From Epiperipatus broadwayi (taxonomy: Eukaryota; Onychophora; Udeonychophora; Euonychophora; Peripatidae): 64,000 nt of DNA. The stretch lies in assembly GCA_028023455.1 (NCBI GenBank), contig JAQFVV010000027.1, positions 7,625,845 to 7,689,844 on the forward strand. The letters are read 5' to 3'. The notes beneath the pieces are model-generated. The model was not told the DNA's origin and ran no database searches. It worked only from the letters and a program-made list of their open reading frames with translations. Positions 11,560 through 21,253 of this stretch are shown piece by piece. Numbering within the stretch: position 1 is the first letter of the stretch; each line of letters opens with the position of its first letter. A program made the position numbers and the translations under genes.

Positions 11560-11904
11560 TATAGTTTAGCAAGGGAAAGGTGACTTGATAGTTCAAGATT
11601 TCTAAGTAAATAATATTTCTATAGTGTAAATTCACTACACCAGTCACATAAGATAGAAACTGGTTTCTATCTGCTTTTAATATCTTGTATAGGGGTGTAA
11701 TCATAAACATAACTAAAGATATGTAAAAAATATGTATGTTTCCCAAAATGCACATTTCATGCTAAACCAGCACATATTAATTGGCCCAGATCACAATCTC
11801 TTACACATATCTTTATTATTGTAATATATATATAAATAACCAATTACTACAGTTCAATTAATAAGTGTCACACCTTTGACACAAACCACTTAATGGAAAT
11901 ACAT
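11560..11904 (-). repeat. Hammerhead-family C unit, degenerate
   Basis: The minus strand carries GTGCTGGTTTAGCATGAAAT (about 11757-11780), the stem II and GAAA part of the hammerhead family seen intact at 27447-27490. The CTGATGA block is decayed. The surrounding block (TTTCTATCTGC.TTTAA.ATCTTGT, ATAAACATA) is shared with 11905-12206 and with the three units at 14660-15640. Confidence 0.6.
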
Positions 11905-12206
11905 TAATAATTTTTATTAGTCATTCATTAGACAGAGATTATCCCCTTAATGAATATTTCTGCAATGTAATTTTCACTACATCAGTCTGTCCTATTTCTA
12001 TCTGCTTTAAACACCTTGTGGTGGGGTGTAATCATAAACATATGATCAAAGATGTGGAAAAGGTACACCCCTCCACAAGATGTTAAAAGTGGCTAGAAAT
12101 CAATCCCTATTTTGTGTGAGAGCTGTATTGAAAACTATACTAAAGAAATACTATTCATTAAGTGGAAAATCTCTAGACTAATGAATGACAAATAAAAATT
12201 ATTATT
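11905..12206. repeat. Foldback (inverted repeat about 300 bp)
   Basis: TAATAATTTTTATTAGTCAT at 11905 onwards returns inverted as AATGACAAATAAAAATTATT at about 12184-12206. Inward, CCTTGTGGTGGGGTGT (about 12010) pairs with ACACCCCTCCACAAG (about 12066). The left arm is the same repeat unit as 14660-15640, so this is one unit joined to an inverted partial copy. Confidence 0.7.
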
Positions 12207-12575
12207 GAAGGTTTCTCGTTTAAAATTGAACATTATTTTTGATGCTTGAACATCACATGATCTTTCAAGCACCAAATCATGATATTACTAGTATACCTTT
12301 AATCAACAATCCAATTCATATCATTAAATCTGATCCACGGATGTCTATGAATTAATATTTTCACCAAGTTAGAAAACTTAGTATTATTTTGATATCCAGA
12401 AACTGTGTTTTCTGCTTTGTTTTAAAGCTAACATATATAACGTTTTAATGCTCTTTTAAAGCTTTGAACCCAGAAAGACTCCTCCCATATATATATAATT
12501 ATTCAAAACAGTAAAAAATATTTTAAAAAACAAATAAATACCACGATTTAATAGATAGTTAAAAGTACTTCTATT

Positions 12576-13216
12576 AAATTAAGCGCTAAAATATTACAGA
12601 TACGTATCAGATAACAAAACTAATTCCTATAGGCTAAAAATATTTAAAAACTTTGTATAAAAAATACTAAAAAAATTATTTCACAAAAAACTTATTTTAA
12701 AAAACTAAAACCATACATAATTATTATACATAAAAAAAAAATGTATCATTATATATGTACACACCAAAAAAACTCTATATATTCTATTATATGTATTTTA
12801 CTATATACATCTTATACATATATATCTTTTATATTTATTCCACTTCGTGCTAGTCCAGCTATAAAATAATTATTTAGGAAATAAAAAATAACTATTTAGG
12901 AAATAAAATATATATAAAAGATATATATGTATAAGATGTATATGTATATAGTAAAATACATATAGTAGAATATATATACAGTTTTTTTGGTGTGTACATA
13001 TATAATGATACATTTTTGATGTATTTTAATATATAATAATTATGTATGATTTTAGTTTTTTAAAATGTTTTTGTGAAATAATTTTTTTAGTATTTTTTAT
13101 ACTAAGTTTTGTAAATATATATACATATTTTTTATACAAAGTTTTTAAAGATTTTTAGCCTATAGGAATTAGTTTTGTTATCTGATACGTATCTGTAATA
13201 TTTTAGCGCTTAATTT
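12576..13216. repeat. Long AT-rich inverted repeat (641 bp, arms about 260-320 bp)
   Basis: The outer ends AAATTAAGCGCT (12576-12587) and AGCGCTTAATTT (13205-13216) are exact reverse complements. Further in, ATACGTATCAGATAACAAAA pairs with its inverse at about 13170-13190, and TCTTATACATATATATCTTT pairs at about 12905. The spacer (about 12837-12890) contains CCACTTCGTGCTAGTCCAGC, which on the minus strand looks like a decayed GTGCTGGTTTAGCACGAA stem of hammerhead family C. The right arm carries an insertion relative to the left. There is no transposase and no clear duplication. Confidence 0.8.
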
Positions 13217-13233
13217 CTGTAAATATCCATTTT

Positions 13234-13275
13234 GCTTTCTGATGAAAACCAGTCTGCTGGTTGAAATATTAAAGC
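13234..13275 (+). ncRNA. Type I hammerhead ribozyme candidate (family A)
   Basis: All core parts are present in order. Stem I is GCTTT (13234-13238) paired with AAAGC (13271-13275). CTGATGA is at 13239-13245. Stem II is AACCAG / CTGGTT with loop TCTG (13247-13262), with one extra A at 13246. GAAA is at 13263-13266, followed by a minimal stem III ATAT (13266-13269), which would need a dimer, and U at the cleavage position (13270). Hammerheads self-cleave RNA at an NUH site; PLEs and retrozymes carry type I forms with tiny stem III. It abuts the right end of the 12.6-13.2 kb foldback. Confidence 0.7.
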
Positions 13276-13501
13276 AGTTTTATAGAGAAGTAATTCTGTG
13301 TTTTTATTATATATATATTCCCAGGAATAAGTGAGGAATAATATATTTTAATAATTTCAAGCCATTAGCTTTTTAGTATAGGAATAAAAGGGTGGTCACC
13401 AAATGGTAATGCAAAGCACTAATGATGCTTAAGATATGATATGTTGGACTATTTCCAAATACAAACGACTTGTTAATAATAATAGACAAATACAGGTCAG
13501 T

Positions 13502-13553
13502 AATTATACAACGTTTCGAGTAGTATTATTCTCCACTCTTCTTGAGGTGTTGC
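13502..13553 (-). ncRNA. Hammerhead-like motif, family D, left arm
   Basis: The minus strand reads CAACAC, CTCAAGA (core with G5 changed to C), stem II GAGTGG / CTACTC, then GAAACGTT and GTATAATTAC. Stem III would be the palindrome ACGT with a GUU cleavage triplet. The C at core position 5 should abolish activity. Confidence 0.6.
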
Positions 13554-13833
13554 TAGCCTATATGTACAGTGACAATATTCGCTTAGAAGTTGAACTCGCA
13601 CCGTTAGATTCTTTTATATCGAATTTTAAGGCTAAAAAAAAGTAATAAATTATAGAGAAGCTATCAAATTATTTACTATAATAAAAGACAAATATGTGTT
13701 TTAATATATTAGAATTGTTTTTCATTTCTGTAGGGTTTTTTATTTTGCCTTAAACTTTAAATTTCGATATTCAAGAATCTAAAGGTGCGCGTTCAACTTC
13801 TAAGCTAATATTGTCACTGTGCATATAGGCCAG

Positions 13834-13880
13834 CAACACCTGAAGAAGAGTGGAAAATAATACTACTCGAAACGTGTAAT
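13834..13880 (+). ncRNA. Hammerhead-like motif, family D, right arm
   Basis: The core reads CTGAAGA (13840-13846), stem II GAGTGG / CTACTC (13848-13853 and 13863-13868, one G-T pair), then GAAAC. AACAC precedes the core as stem I. After GAAACG a small deletion relative to the left-arm copy removes the expected GUU cleavage triplet, so the core is good but the site looks lost. Confidence 0.65.
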
Positions 13881-14430
13881 TACTAACCAGTATTGTCTAT
13901 TTGTGTGTTATTACTAACAAGTTGTTTGTATTTGGAAAGTTTAAATTTTTTTTTACCTTCAACATTCACTCATAAATGATGGAAATAGTCCAACATATCA
14001 CATCTTATAATATACCATCATTACAAACCTTCAGACAAATACCAATGATGCTTGTTGAAGATGGCTAATATCCTGAAACTGATGTGTTAGTGCTGCTATC
14101 TAGTGGTATCTAATAGCTACTCAAGCTTACAGAGATAGCTTAGAGGTCACATGAAATTGGTAACTTGTCAAAATTAAGGCTAACTGAAAAGAAGAAAACT
14201 AATAACATCAATTACACATATCTTTAAAAACAATCCACATACAAGAAGAGGGGACATAAAAAAAAGTTTATAATAAATGGAGAAATATGAATTGGTTTTT
14301 TAGTGAAGGTTGTGCTAAAGAATCTATAGAACAAAGGAAAACTATTTCACAGTTATATTTTTTCCCCAAAAGTTAGTAAATTAATTCACCTATCACAGTA
14401 TATCAAAAGTTTTAAATATGCTTCCGAATA

Positions 14431-14560
14431 TGCGGCACAGTGATAAGCATACTGGATTCAAACTCAGTCCTGCATGGTTCAGTGCAGTGATAGAGTATTT
14501 AGACTTTGGATTGCAAGATTTTGGGGTTTATTCCAGTTCTGATCAGCCTTATGAATTTCC
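14431..14560 (+). repeat. tRNA-derived SINE-like sequence
   Basis: GCATGGTTCAGTGCAGTGAT, AGAGTATTTAGACTTTGGAT and GGGGTTTATTCCAGTTCTGA follow the tRNA-head pattern: box A-like, anticodon-arm-like, box B-like (GGTTTATTCC for GGTTCGAATCC). A related head is at 46441-46520. Box B is weakened, so it is probably transcriptionally dead. Its 3' tail was not defined. Confidence 0.5.
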
Positions 14561-14659
14561 AAGTAATAATGCCAGTTGATTGTTAATATTCAAGTTTTAC
14601 AAGATCAATCCTGATTTGATCCCAGAGGAGAAATTTAAAAAAATGATGATGTAAAGCTT

Positions 14660-15640
14660 TTTAAGAGTGAATTAATAATTTCTATTACTTATTCATTAAA
14701 CTAAAGATTATTCATTTAATAAGTAACATTTCCGCAGGGTAATTTTTATTATATTAATCTCATGCAAGGTAGGGTCTGGTTTCTATCCACCTTTAATATC
14801 TTGTGGAAGGATGTAATAATAAACATATGACCAAAGATATGAAAAGATCTGTTATCCCCAAAATGCACATTTCATGTGGAAACAGCACTCACCAATTGGC
14901 CCAGATCACAATCTCTTACACATATCTTTATCACTGGTCAGTATAGATAAGATAGATAGATGGATGGATAGACAGAGAAATGGATAGATTATTACAGTTT
15001 AATTGATAAGTGTCAAATGTGCAACCCTCACAACTTTTACCACATCACTTATTGAAAGTATATTAATAATTTTTATTTGTCATTGATTAAACTAGAGATT
15101 ATCCAATAATGAATAATATTTCTATTGCGTAATTTTTACTACACTATTCATGCAAGTAAGAACTGGTTTCTATCTACTGCTAACAACTTGTGGAACTAGG
15201 AATCATAAATATATGACCAAAGATGTATGATTCCCAAGATGCACATTTCATGATGATCCAGCACTCGTCATTTGGCTCAGACCTCAATCTTTTGCACATA
15301 TCTTTATCATTATTCGCAATGTATAGATGGCAAATTGTTACAGTTTAAATGATAACTTACTGCTCTTGCAATTTTGACACAAACCACTTGATGGAAGTAT
15401 ATTAATATTTTTTATTAGTCACTCATTAGATTAGAGATTATCCAATAATGAATAAAATTTCTATAATGGAATTTTCACTTTATCATTCTCTTGCAAGGTA
15501 GTGAATAGTTTTTTTTCACATTTAACACCTTTTGAAGGAGTGTAATCATAAACATAAGACCAAATACAACAGAAAAGATTTATAATCCCCAAGTTAAGAG
15601 TAGTGTAGTAAAAATTACACTACGAAGTATTATTTATTAA
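14660..15640. repeat. Three diverged tandem units with degenerate family C hammerheads
   Basis: The block (T)TATTAATA.TTTTTATT.GTCA.T.ATTA...AGAGATTAT starts at about 14664, 15061 and 15400, giving units of roughly 340-400 bp. Units share GGTTTCTATC, ATAAACATA..ACCAAAGAT and GATGCACATTTCATG. On the minus strand each carries remains of the hammerhead stem II, as at about 14873-14905 and 15240-15275 (GAGTGCTG...CATGAAATGTGC). The last unit ends in a short inverted piece at 15595-15640. A TAGA/GATA microsatellite sits at 14945-14990. Confidence 0.65.
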
Positions 15641-16860
15641 CAATAAGTTTGTTGGTTTATGCTTATAAAAGTATTACTTTTCTGAAAGAGGATTCAGCCA
15701 TCTTTATTGCATTCAACAATTGGCCAGTTAACAATAATTAATTGGTTATGACTTCCTGAGCAATTCAGCACATCAATAGAGCAGTGGATTCAGAACAGAA
15801 GATCGAAAGCCCAAAATTTATTTGAGTAATATACAATTTTAAAAACTGGCTCAAATTAATTGTGGTTTCTAATGTTCAGTCTGTTACTAATGGTTTTAGA
15901 AACGTACCATACCGTGATAATATAGACTAAATATCTGTTTATAATAGATTTATATCTATATGTGTGAATCTAGACAGTTTGAAACTATGTCACACATTGT
16001 TATTTAAAGTGTTTGGAAGCACATTCTCTAGAATGCAAGGCTTGACTTTATCACTAAACTTATAGAACTGATCCTAATCGGGTCTTTGCTTATTCTGTGT
16101 CATAATAAAGTACAATACATAATCAGCAATCATTTCTTTAGAAGCTTTTGAAGTTACACTATTCTGGATTCATCCATAGGTTACTCTTAATATGGACTAG
16201 TCCTAAATCCGATTCAGAAGTCAATGTGGGTGTCCAATGAATCATCTATAACATAAAAACAAATAGCCAATACTGCAAACAGGACAATCATAAATAAGTC
16301 AGTAAATCTTTTCACAATAAGATTAAGAGCTGAGTGTAATGCTATGAACCATTTGAAGGAGAAACAAGTGTAATTGAGTCATGTTCAGAACTGTAATTTA
16401 TAAATATGGAAATATTCTAATAGCAACCCATACTGTCATTATTTTCAGAAGCCAAAGTAAAAAGCTGCTGGTGACAAATAATGTCTGAACTTTCAGATGG
16501 TAAGCCAACATGGTTGGAAGTGTAAATTTGCTAGAATGACTCATAGTATTTTTTTCTCTATCCACTGGTGGATACTGGCAACAACTACTTTTGCAATTTG
16601 ATTAACAGTAATAAGTGACAAACTCTTATAACTATTGCAATCAAATTAGTTCTTCAAATAAATGCAATAAATGTTTAATGTTATTTTAATTTCATCTCAT
16701 TTATTTACTAACCAGAAAGCATTATTTTCCAGCAGAAAAACATCTGTAAACAAGATACATCTTAAATAATTTTTTTAATTTGAAATGTAGTTTTTTTTTC
16801 TTTAAAAATATTATAAACATGTTTTTAAAAAAATTTGAATTTTCTTTATACATTATTGGG
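15641..16860. other. AT-rich non-coding, nothing recognised
   Basis: About 1.2 kb without an ORF of note, tRNA-like sequence or clear repeat. Confidence 0.45.
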
Positions 16861-16864
16861 GGTG

Positions 16865-17035
16865 TAAACTAAGACTTTCACACGACCCTCAACTATCCAC
16901 GCCATCTCGTATTGTTAACGCACTTGATCACACACATGTCGAAAAAATAAATAATCACCGATATGTCTATTTTGTGCTAAACCAGCACTCGCCAGTTGGC
17001 CCCGATTATCATCTCCATACATATATACAATCAAT
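16865..17035 (-). repeat. SINE-like unit with tRNA-like box and family C hammerhead remnant
   Basis: The minus strand reads CCAACTGGCGAGTGCTGGTT then TAGCACAAAATAGAC (about 16965-17000). This is family C with CTGATGA decayed to CTGGCGA and GAAA to AAAA. It is followed by a degraded tRNA-like stretch (GAT.AAGTGCGTTAACA..ACGAGATGGCG). The order matches 27290-27570. Confidence 0.55.
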
Positions 17036-17274
17036 GCTCAATTTATATTAAAATAGTCAATCTTCATACTTTAATAGACAGGCTTCAATCCACTCCATCC
17101 CATAACTCTTCAGCCATCTATTTCATTGAAACTCTGATGATGATGGAATGCTCAAAGCCCACATTGGTGCCAACCTTCTCGTCCTATCCATGTTGACCAT
17201 AAGTCACTCTGACCCCTCATGTACAGGACATAATCCATTTACATATATATATATGAGGGATGGGCAGACCTTAC

Positions 17275-17575
17275 AGCATTATATTTTAATATATGAATTT
17301 TGTTTACAGTATAGGCTTTTTATACCTACACTCCAACATATAATACATAAGGGGTTTGAACTCAGACCTTCACATGACTACCATATCATACTGCTGACAT
17401 ACTTGATTACACACATGTCAAAAAGATAAATAATCACCAATATTCGTATTTCATGCCAAACCAGCAGTATGAGATGGCATGGATAGTTGAGGATCATGTA
17501 AAGATCCGAGTTCAAACCTCATATATTACATGTTGGAGTGCAGGTATGAAAAAGCCTGTACTGCAGAGGGGGGGG
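17275..17575. repeat. Head-to-head pair of tRNA-like SINE units
   Basis: The left half (minus strand, 17275-17465) contains the box B-like GAGTTCAAACCCC, the AAGC/GTATAGG tail and half a family C hammerhead (GCTGGTTTGGCATGAAATAC, about 17436-17465). The right half (plus strand, 17464-17575) repeats the same tRNA-like segment: AGTATGAGATGGCATGGATA, CGAGTTCAAACCTC, then TGGAGTGCAGGTATGAAAAA. Together they form an inverted repeat joined within the hammerhead. Confidence 0.65.
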
Positions 17576-17671
17576 GGGAGATTATTGTAAAATTAAATAT
17601 AAATTTTTAAAAAAAACACACTCTTCTATGCACAAAGCAAATGCAATGATTTATTATTCCATACTTTTATC

Positions 17672-17710
17672 TGACAGTTTTGACTATCTGTCAGTCTTCT
17701 TTCAGAGCTT
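17672..17710 (-). ncRNA. Hammerhead remnant
   Basis: The minus strand reads CTGAAAGA (one extra A), then a GACT.../AGTC stem, then AAAAC in place of GAAAC. The 26.3 kb copy has the same CTGAAGAAGACTG...AGTCAAAAC layout, so the two are the same decayed family. Confidence 0.5.
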
Positions 17711-18177
17711 TTTTCATTATTTAAAACTGTAACTTCATTTATTTAGACAAATAAAATAGTACGTCAGAAACTATCCACTTCAATTCTTAAATATTAAATG
17801 TCATCTTTAATTTAAAATTAATATCAGTTGAAGAAGTTCTTCAAATATTTCGTGTGTAAGATTTTTCAAAAAATTACTTAATATCTATTCTAGCACACCA
17901 TACCTACTAGATGATAATAAATAGTTAGTTACTATATAAATACAGATAACACTGGATAATTATTAATGGAACTTTTTAAAGCAATAATTCATTCTAGTTG
18001 CTCTATCTCAGTTTCCATCTATGTGAAATTTTGTAAATACTATTTATCTAACCAATTTTCATTTTTAAAAAAAGATTTATAAAGTCAAAAACTTCACATA
18101 AATATATCGGAGAGACTTTCTTTTCAAAAAATTTATTGATATACATTATATAAACTACATAAATAAAATATAAATAT
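17711..18177. other. AT-rich non-coding, probable PLE 3' flank
   Basis: No coding signal. It lies just beyond the hammerhead that closes the PLE at 18.2-23.3 kb. Confidence 0.4.
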
Positions 18178-18226
18178 CCAACGTTTCGTCCATTTTTCAA
18201 TAATAATATGGACTTTATCAAGGTTC
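18178..18226 (-). ncRNA. PLE 3' hammerhead-like motif (family E)
   Basis: The minus strand reads TTGATAA (core CTGATGA with two changes), a perfect 6-bp stem II GTCCAT / ATGGAC with a 14-base loop, then GAAACG. Its place just after the PLE coding end matches hammerheads in PLE pseudo-LTRs. The two core changes should reduce or abolish cleavage. Confidence 0.65.
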
Positions 18227-18427
18227 TATAAAACAGAGAAAAAACAACATTAAAGATAATAAAAATAAAAAATAAGGAAATAAAAATAAAATAAAATACC
18301 TATAAACCAAAAAAATGGAAAAATTGTATAACATAACATCTCCTTACAAAGTGAGAAAAAATTTTTAACACCAAAAAGAAAAAATATTCACATAAAAACA
18401 GTCAATTCTTTTGTATAAATATATAAA

Positions 18428-18540
18428 CTATTTTAACATTTTATTTAAACTAGGATTTAAATGTTCTATATAAATACTCTCTTTGTTAAATCTTTCAAAG
18501 TAATTACCAATACATTCCAAAGGTCGAATTTCATAGTCTT
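18428..18540 (-). pseudogene. PLE GIY-YIG endonuclease, C-terminal part beyond the LINE
   Basis: The minus strand reads EDYEIRPLECIGNYFERFNK then ESIYIEHLNPSLNKMLK and a TAG stop. The E in IEHLNPSLN is at the position of the catalytic glutamate region in GIY-YIG nucleases, and the ending is typical of PLE C-termini. DYEI repeats the last codons before the LINE because those bases are the target-site duplication. The upstream half is at 20785-21248. Confidence 0.8.
18527..18540. repeat. Target-site duplication, distal copy (LINE 3' side)
   Basis: AATTTCATAGTCTT on the plus strand, identical to 20785-20798. The next base differs on each side (G/A before, C/T after), so the duplication is exactly 14 bp. 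Confidence 0.9.
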
Positions 18541-18837
18541 CATTTCAACAAAAAAATTTTTATTAGTAATAAATAGTGATTACATTTTGATAATGGATAA
18601 GTTAATGAATAACTTGTACAATAATATTATAAAAAGTTCTGATTAACATATGGCTAGAATATGTTAGTTAGTGGTTGTTATACACTTATGTGGTTAGGTA
18701 TAATGAAGGGTTTGTGTAGAATATGAGAAACTGAGAACTTGATGAATGTTATTAGCTTTTTTTTTTTTTTTAATAACACGACTATTTTCTTTTTAATATT
18801 GTCTATTCTAGAATTCTGGGTAGGTGGGAGTTGACAA

Positions 18838-19461
18838 TCAGGAAAAGGATAGAGCGGTTAGAGACCAGGTGTCGTCAAAGACTTTACTGGAGGCAAGGAG
18901 CTGATCACGTTTCTTGATTTTTTTGAGAGTCTGGTAAAACAATGGTATGATTTGTGGCGGGGGTGATTCCATGAGAGTTTTGCATCTCACTATCCATATG
19001 GAATAAAGGACAAAGATAGAGAGCCTTATTATTGAAAAAGTTCCACTATTAATGGCATTTTCAAGTGAGAAAATCATTTCAGATCTTATGTAAGAATTGA
19101 TTATGATTATATCTTTCAGTATTTTAAGTCTTGGACAGCGGTGTATAATATGGTCTGTGGTTTCATCTTCACGAGCACATAAACCACATATAGGGTCAAT
19201 GCTAGTAAAACCTCTTCGGTGATAAAGAAACCAATTTGTGGGAAGCGCATCAAGATTAATTTTAATGATGAAGTCCAGGAATTTGGGTTCAAGGCTCCAT
19301 CTTTTGAAGTGTGTAATGAGTCTTTGGTTGGTTATTTTTAGGCTGGTTTTAATGGGTTGTTGATTATAGTTGATTAGATTGTATGCTTCCCACAAAGTGA
19401 TTTTTTGGTTAAGGTTAGAGGACATCGTCGGGTTATAAAGTTGTAGATGATCTATTAGCAA
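18838..19461 (-). pseudogene. LINE post-RT C-terminal domain with CCHC motif
   Basis: The 207-codon frame overlaps the RT frame by 7 bases and continues the same protein after a frameshift. Near residue 110 is CGLCAREDETTDHIIHRCP, a C-X2-C-X8-H-X4-C zinc-binding motif found after the RT in many LINE clades (zf-RVT type). No restriction-like endonuclease motif follows. The stop is at 18838, followed by the 3' UTR. Confidence 0.8.
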
Positions 19462-20784
19462 TGATATCCATGAACTGGATAAGGGCGGGGGACGATCAGT
19501 TGGTGTAATTTTTTCATAATGTTGGAGTATCCATAGGAGAGGATCAGATTATGTAGAATATTGTGAGTTTTTTGTAAAATGATTGCCTGTATTGAGTGGA
19601 ATGACAGTCCATTGAACCTGTGTGGTCGTTGGATACCTCGCAAGCTAATGGCAACAGTCCTTCCTCTCCAGAGAAGTTTGGTGCATAATCGGTTAATTTT
19701 ATTTTGAAACTGTTTAGTGATTTTAATGAATGGAAGATAATATGAGATTTTTGGCATTATGATCATGTTGAGGAGGCTAACCTTTCCATATAATGAAAGG
19801 TATACTCTAGAGAGTGAAGTGGTGATGGCTTCAGTTGATTGGAGGATTGCATCTTGAATCATTCTTGCCATTGCAGTTGGAGGTTTGAAGATTGGGAAGC
19901 CAAGGTATCTTTGTGGTTTAGCAGAAAAGGAAGAGTTGATTTGTTTACCAGACATTATCTTCCATGAAGATTTGTTAAAATTTATTTGTAGGCCAAGTTT
20001 CACTGTATTTCTGTTTAAGATGTTCATGAGATGGGGAAGGTATTTAATGGTGGGAAGCACAACCATGATGTCATCTATGTATGCGAATACATTGAAATCT
20101 TTATTGAGAGAAGGAAGGAATATTCCAGGGAGGTTTTTTTCTATATCCACCAGAAGAGGGTTGATGTATGCTGTGAAGAAAAGGGCACTGAGCGGAGATC
20201 CTTGAGGGATCGACTTGTATGGCTTGAAACCTGGAGTGATCTTGCCATCAAGAGAGAGAAAAATCTCTCTGTTGAGCAGATTGCTGATAATCTGAACAAT
20301 TGCAGCTGGAATGTCGTATTCCATCAGAATATCCAGAAGGGTGTTGATCTGTACTGAATCGAATGCTGCTGCAACATCCAGTTGGACGGCAATAGGTTTG
20401 GATTTACGATGTACTCTGATATGATTGAACAGTGCAGTTATATTGGACATAGCATGCGAGGTTGATGATCCCTTTTTTCCGTATTGGTTTGGCGAGATAT
20501 TGCTAAGAATTTGAGGTTGGATTTGGTCCTTAATGACTGACTCTATAATCTTGATAAGCAGTGGGGTCATGGATATTGGTCGGATACTGTTAATGTCGTT
20601 TAGTGGTTTTGCTTTTTTAATAAAAGGCACAAGTGCCACAGGGTAAAGATCTGCTATGTTTCTGTAGCCGGAAGCTAGGTGATCTATCATTTTTTTAATA
20701 ATTGGAACAGTGAATTGACAGGTGTTTGAGAAGGAAATTTGGGATGCCGTGAAGGCCAGGATGAATGCTGTCAGGGAGTGATGA
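19455..20784 (-). pseudogene. LINE reverse transcriptase
   Basis: The open frame covers the whole RT: ALVPFIKKAKPLNDINSIRP then ISMTPLLIKIIES (fingers), SPNQYGKKGSSTSHAM, PIAVQLDVAAAFDSVQI (motif A), SIPQGSPLSALFFTAYINPL (motif B), VFAYIDDIMVVLP (motif C, YIDD rather than the commoner YADD), GLQINFNKSSW (motif D) and RYLGFPI. The frame is open beyond the insertion point to 20846, but those codons are PLE sequence read out of frame and not part of this protein. It ends at 19455 where the frame shifts into the 18838-19461 segment. The clade is undetermined. Confidence 0.85.
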
Positions 20785-20798
20785 AATTTCATAGTCTT
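20785..20798. repeat. Target-site duplication, proximal copy (LINE 5' side)
   Basis: Same 14 bases as 18527-18540. Within the PLE they encode DYEI of the GIY-YIG domain. Confidence 0.9.
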
Positions 20799-21248
20799 TA
20801 TGTCCTGTTTCCAACTTATGACAAAAGATAGCAGATTTCTTATCAATCATATGCTGATATAGTCTGGTCTTTAATTTATTCTTGCTTGTTCCAATATAGA
20901 ATACATTGTTTTACAATTCAAACATTTAATTAAATACACTGAATTCATAGCTTCAAGCATATTAAATTCTTTATGATTAACCAAAGATCTTAAAGTTCTC
21001 TTCTTTTTGTATACTGGTTTCATATTTATACAGTATTTTTTATTAATTTTATTTAATAATTCATTTAATTTTAAAAATACAAATTTAGATAACTTAAAAC
21101 CAATATAAATATTATCTATAAAAAAAATTTTATTTTCGTCTTTATTACCATCACGTTCTTTAATTGTTTCATTATTTACATTTTTATTTTTATAAACATT
21201 CATACAAATACTATTTCTAATTTTATTCAAATTTTTTGTAGCAAACAA
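20785..21248 (-). pseudogene. PLE GIY-YIG endonuclease, N-terminal part
   Basis: The 125-codon frame (20871-21248) is a basic linker followed by MNSVYLIKCLNCKTMY, the first half of the GIY-YIG motif. A single frameshift then moves to the frame reading YIGTSKNKLKTRLYQHM, IDKKSAIFCHKLETGH and KDYEI, the YIG, the Arg/His helix and the H...TGH block typical of PLE nucleases. Coding stops at 20785 where the LINE was inserted. The rest of the domain resumes at 18540. The domain would be essentially complete if the frameshift and the insertion were absent. Confidence 0.8.
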
Positions 21249-21253
21249 ATAAT

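Larger units (their letters stand above)
13430..14006. repeat. Foldback with two family D hammerhead motifs
   Basis: GATATGTTGGACTATTTCCA at about 13437 is inverted at about 13980-14000. In between, ACGTTTCGAGTAGTATTATT, the CTTCTTGAGGTGTTGCTAGC region and AAGTTGAACTCGCACC all have inverted partners between 13780 and 13880. The arms are about 210-260 bp and the spacer about 100 bp. Each arm carries one hammerhead. The unit is related to the flanks of the PLE at 43.9-46.7 kb, sharing GATGGAAATAGTCCAA and GGCCAGCAACAC. The short plus ORF at 13436-13645 lies inside the repeat and is not a gene. Confidence 0.8.
18541..20784 (-). mobile_element. 5'-truncated non-LTR retrotransposon nested in the PLE
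   Basis: 2244 bp bounded by a perfect 14-bp duplication (plus strand AATTTCATAGTCTT at 18527-18540 and 20785-20798). The 5' end falls inside the region before the RT, so the endonuclease is lost. The 3' UTR (about 18541-18837) has an internal A-tract (plus-strand T run at about 18754-18771) and ends in AATAAAAATTTTTTTGTTG. Base composition is clearly less AT-rich than the host PLE. Target-primed insertion with a duplication of this size is usual for LINEs. Confidence 0.9.

Noticed and set aside
19885-20357. Plus-strand ORFs of 106-108 codons
   Set aside because: Shadows of the minus-strand LINE reverse transcriptase.
20799-20846. N-terminal codons MIRNLLSFVISWKQDIK of the LINE frame
   Set aside because: They lie beyond the target-site duplication and are PLE nuclease codons read in another frame.
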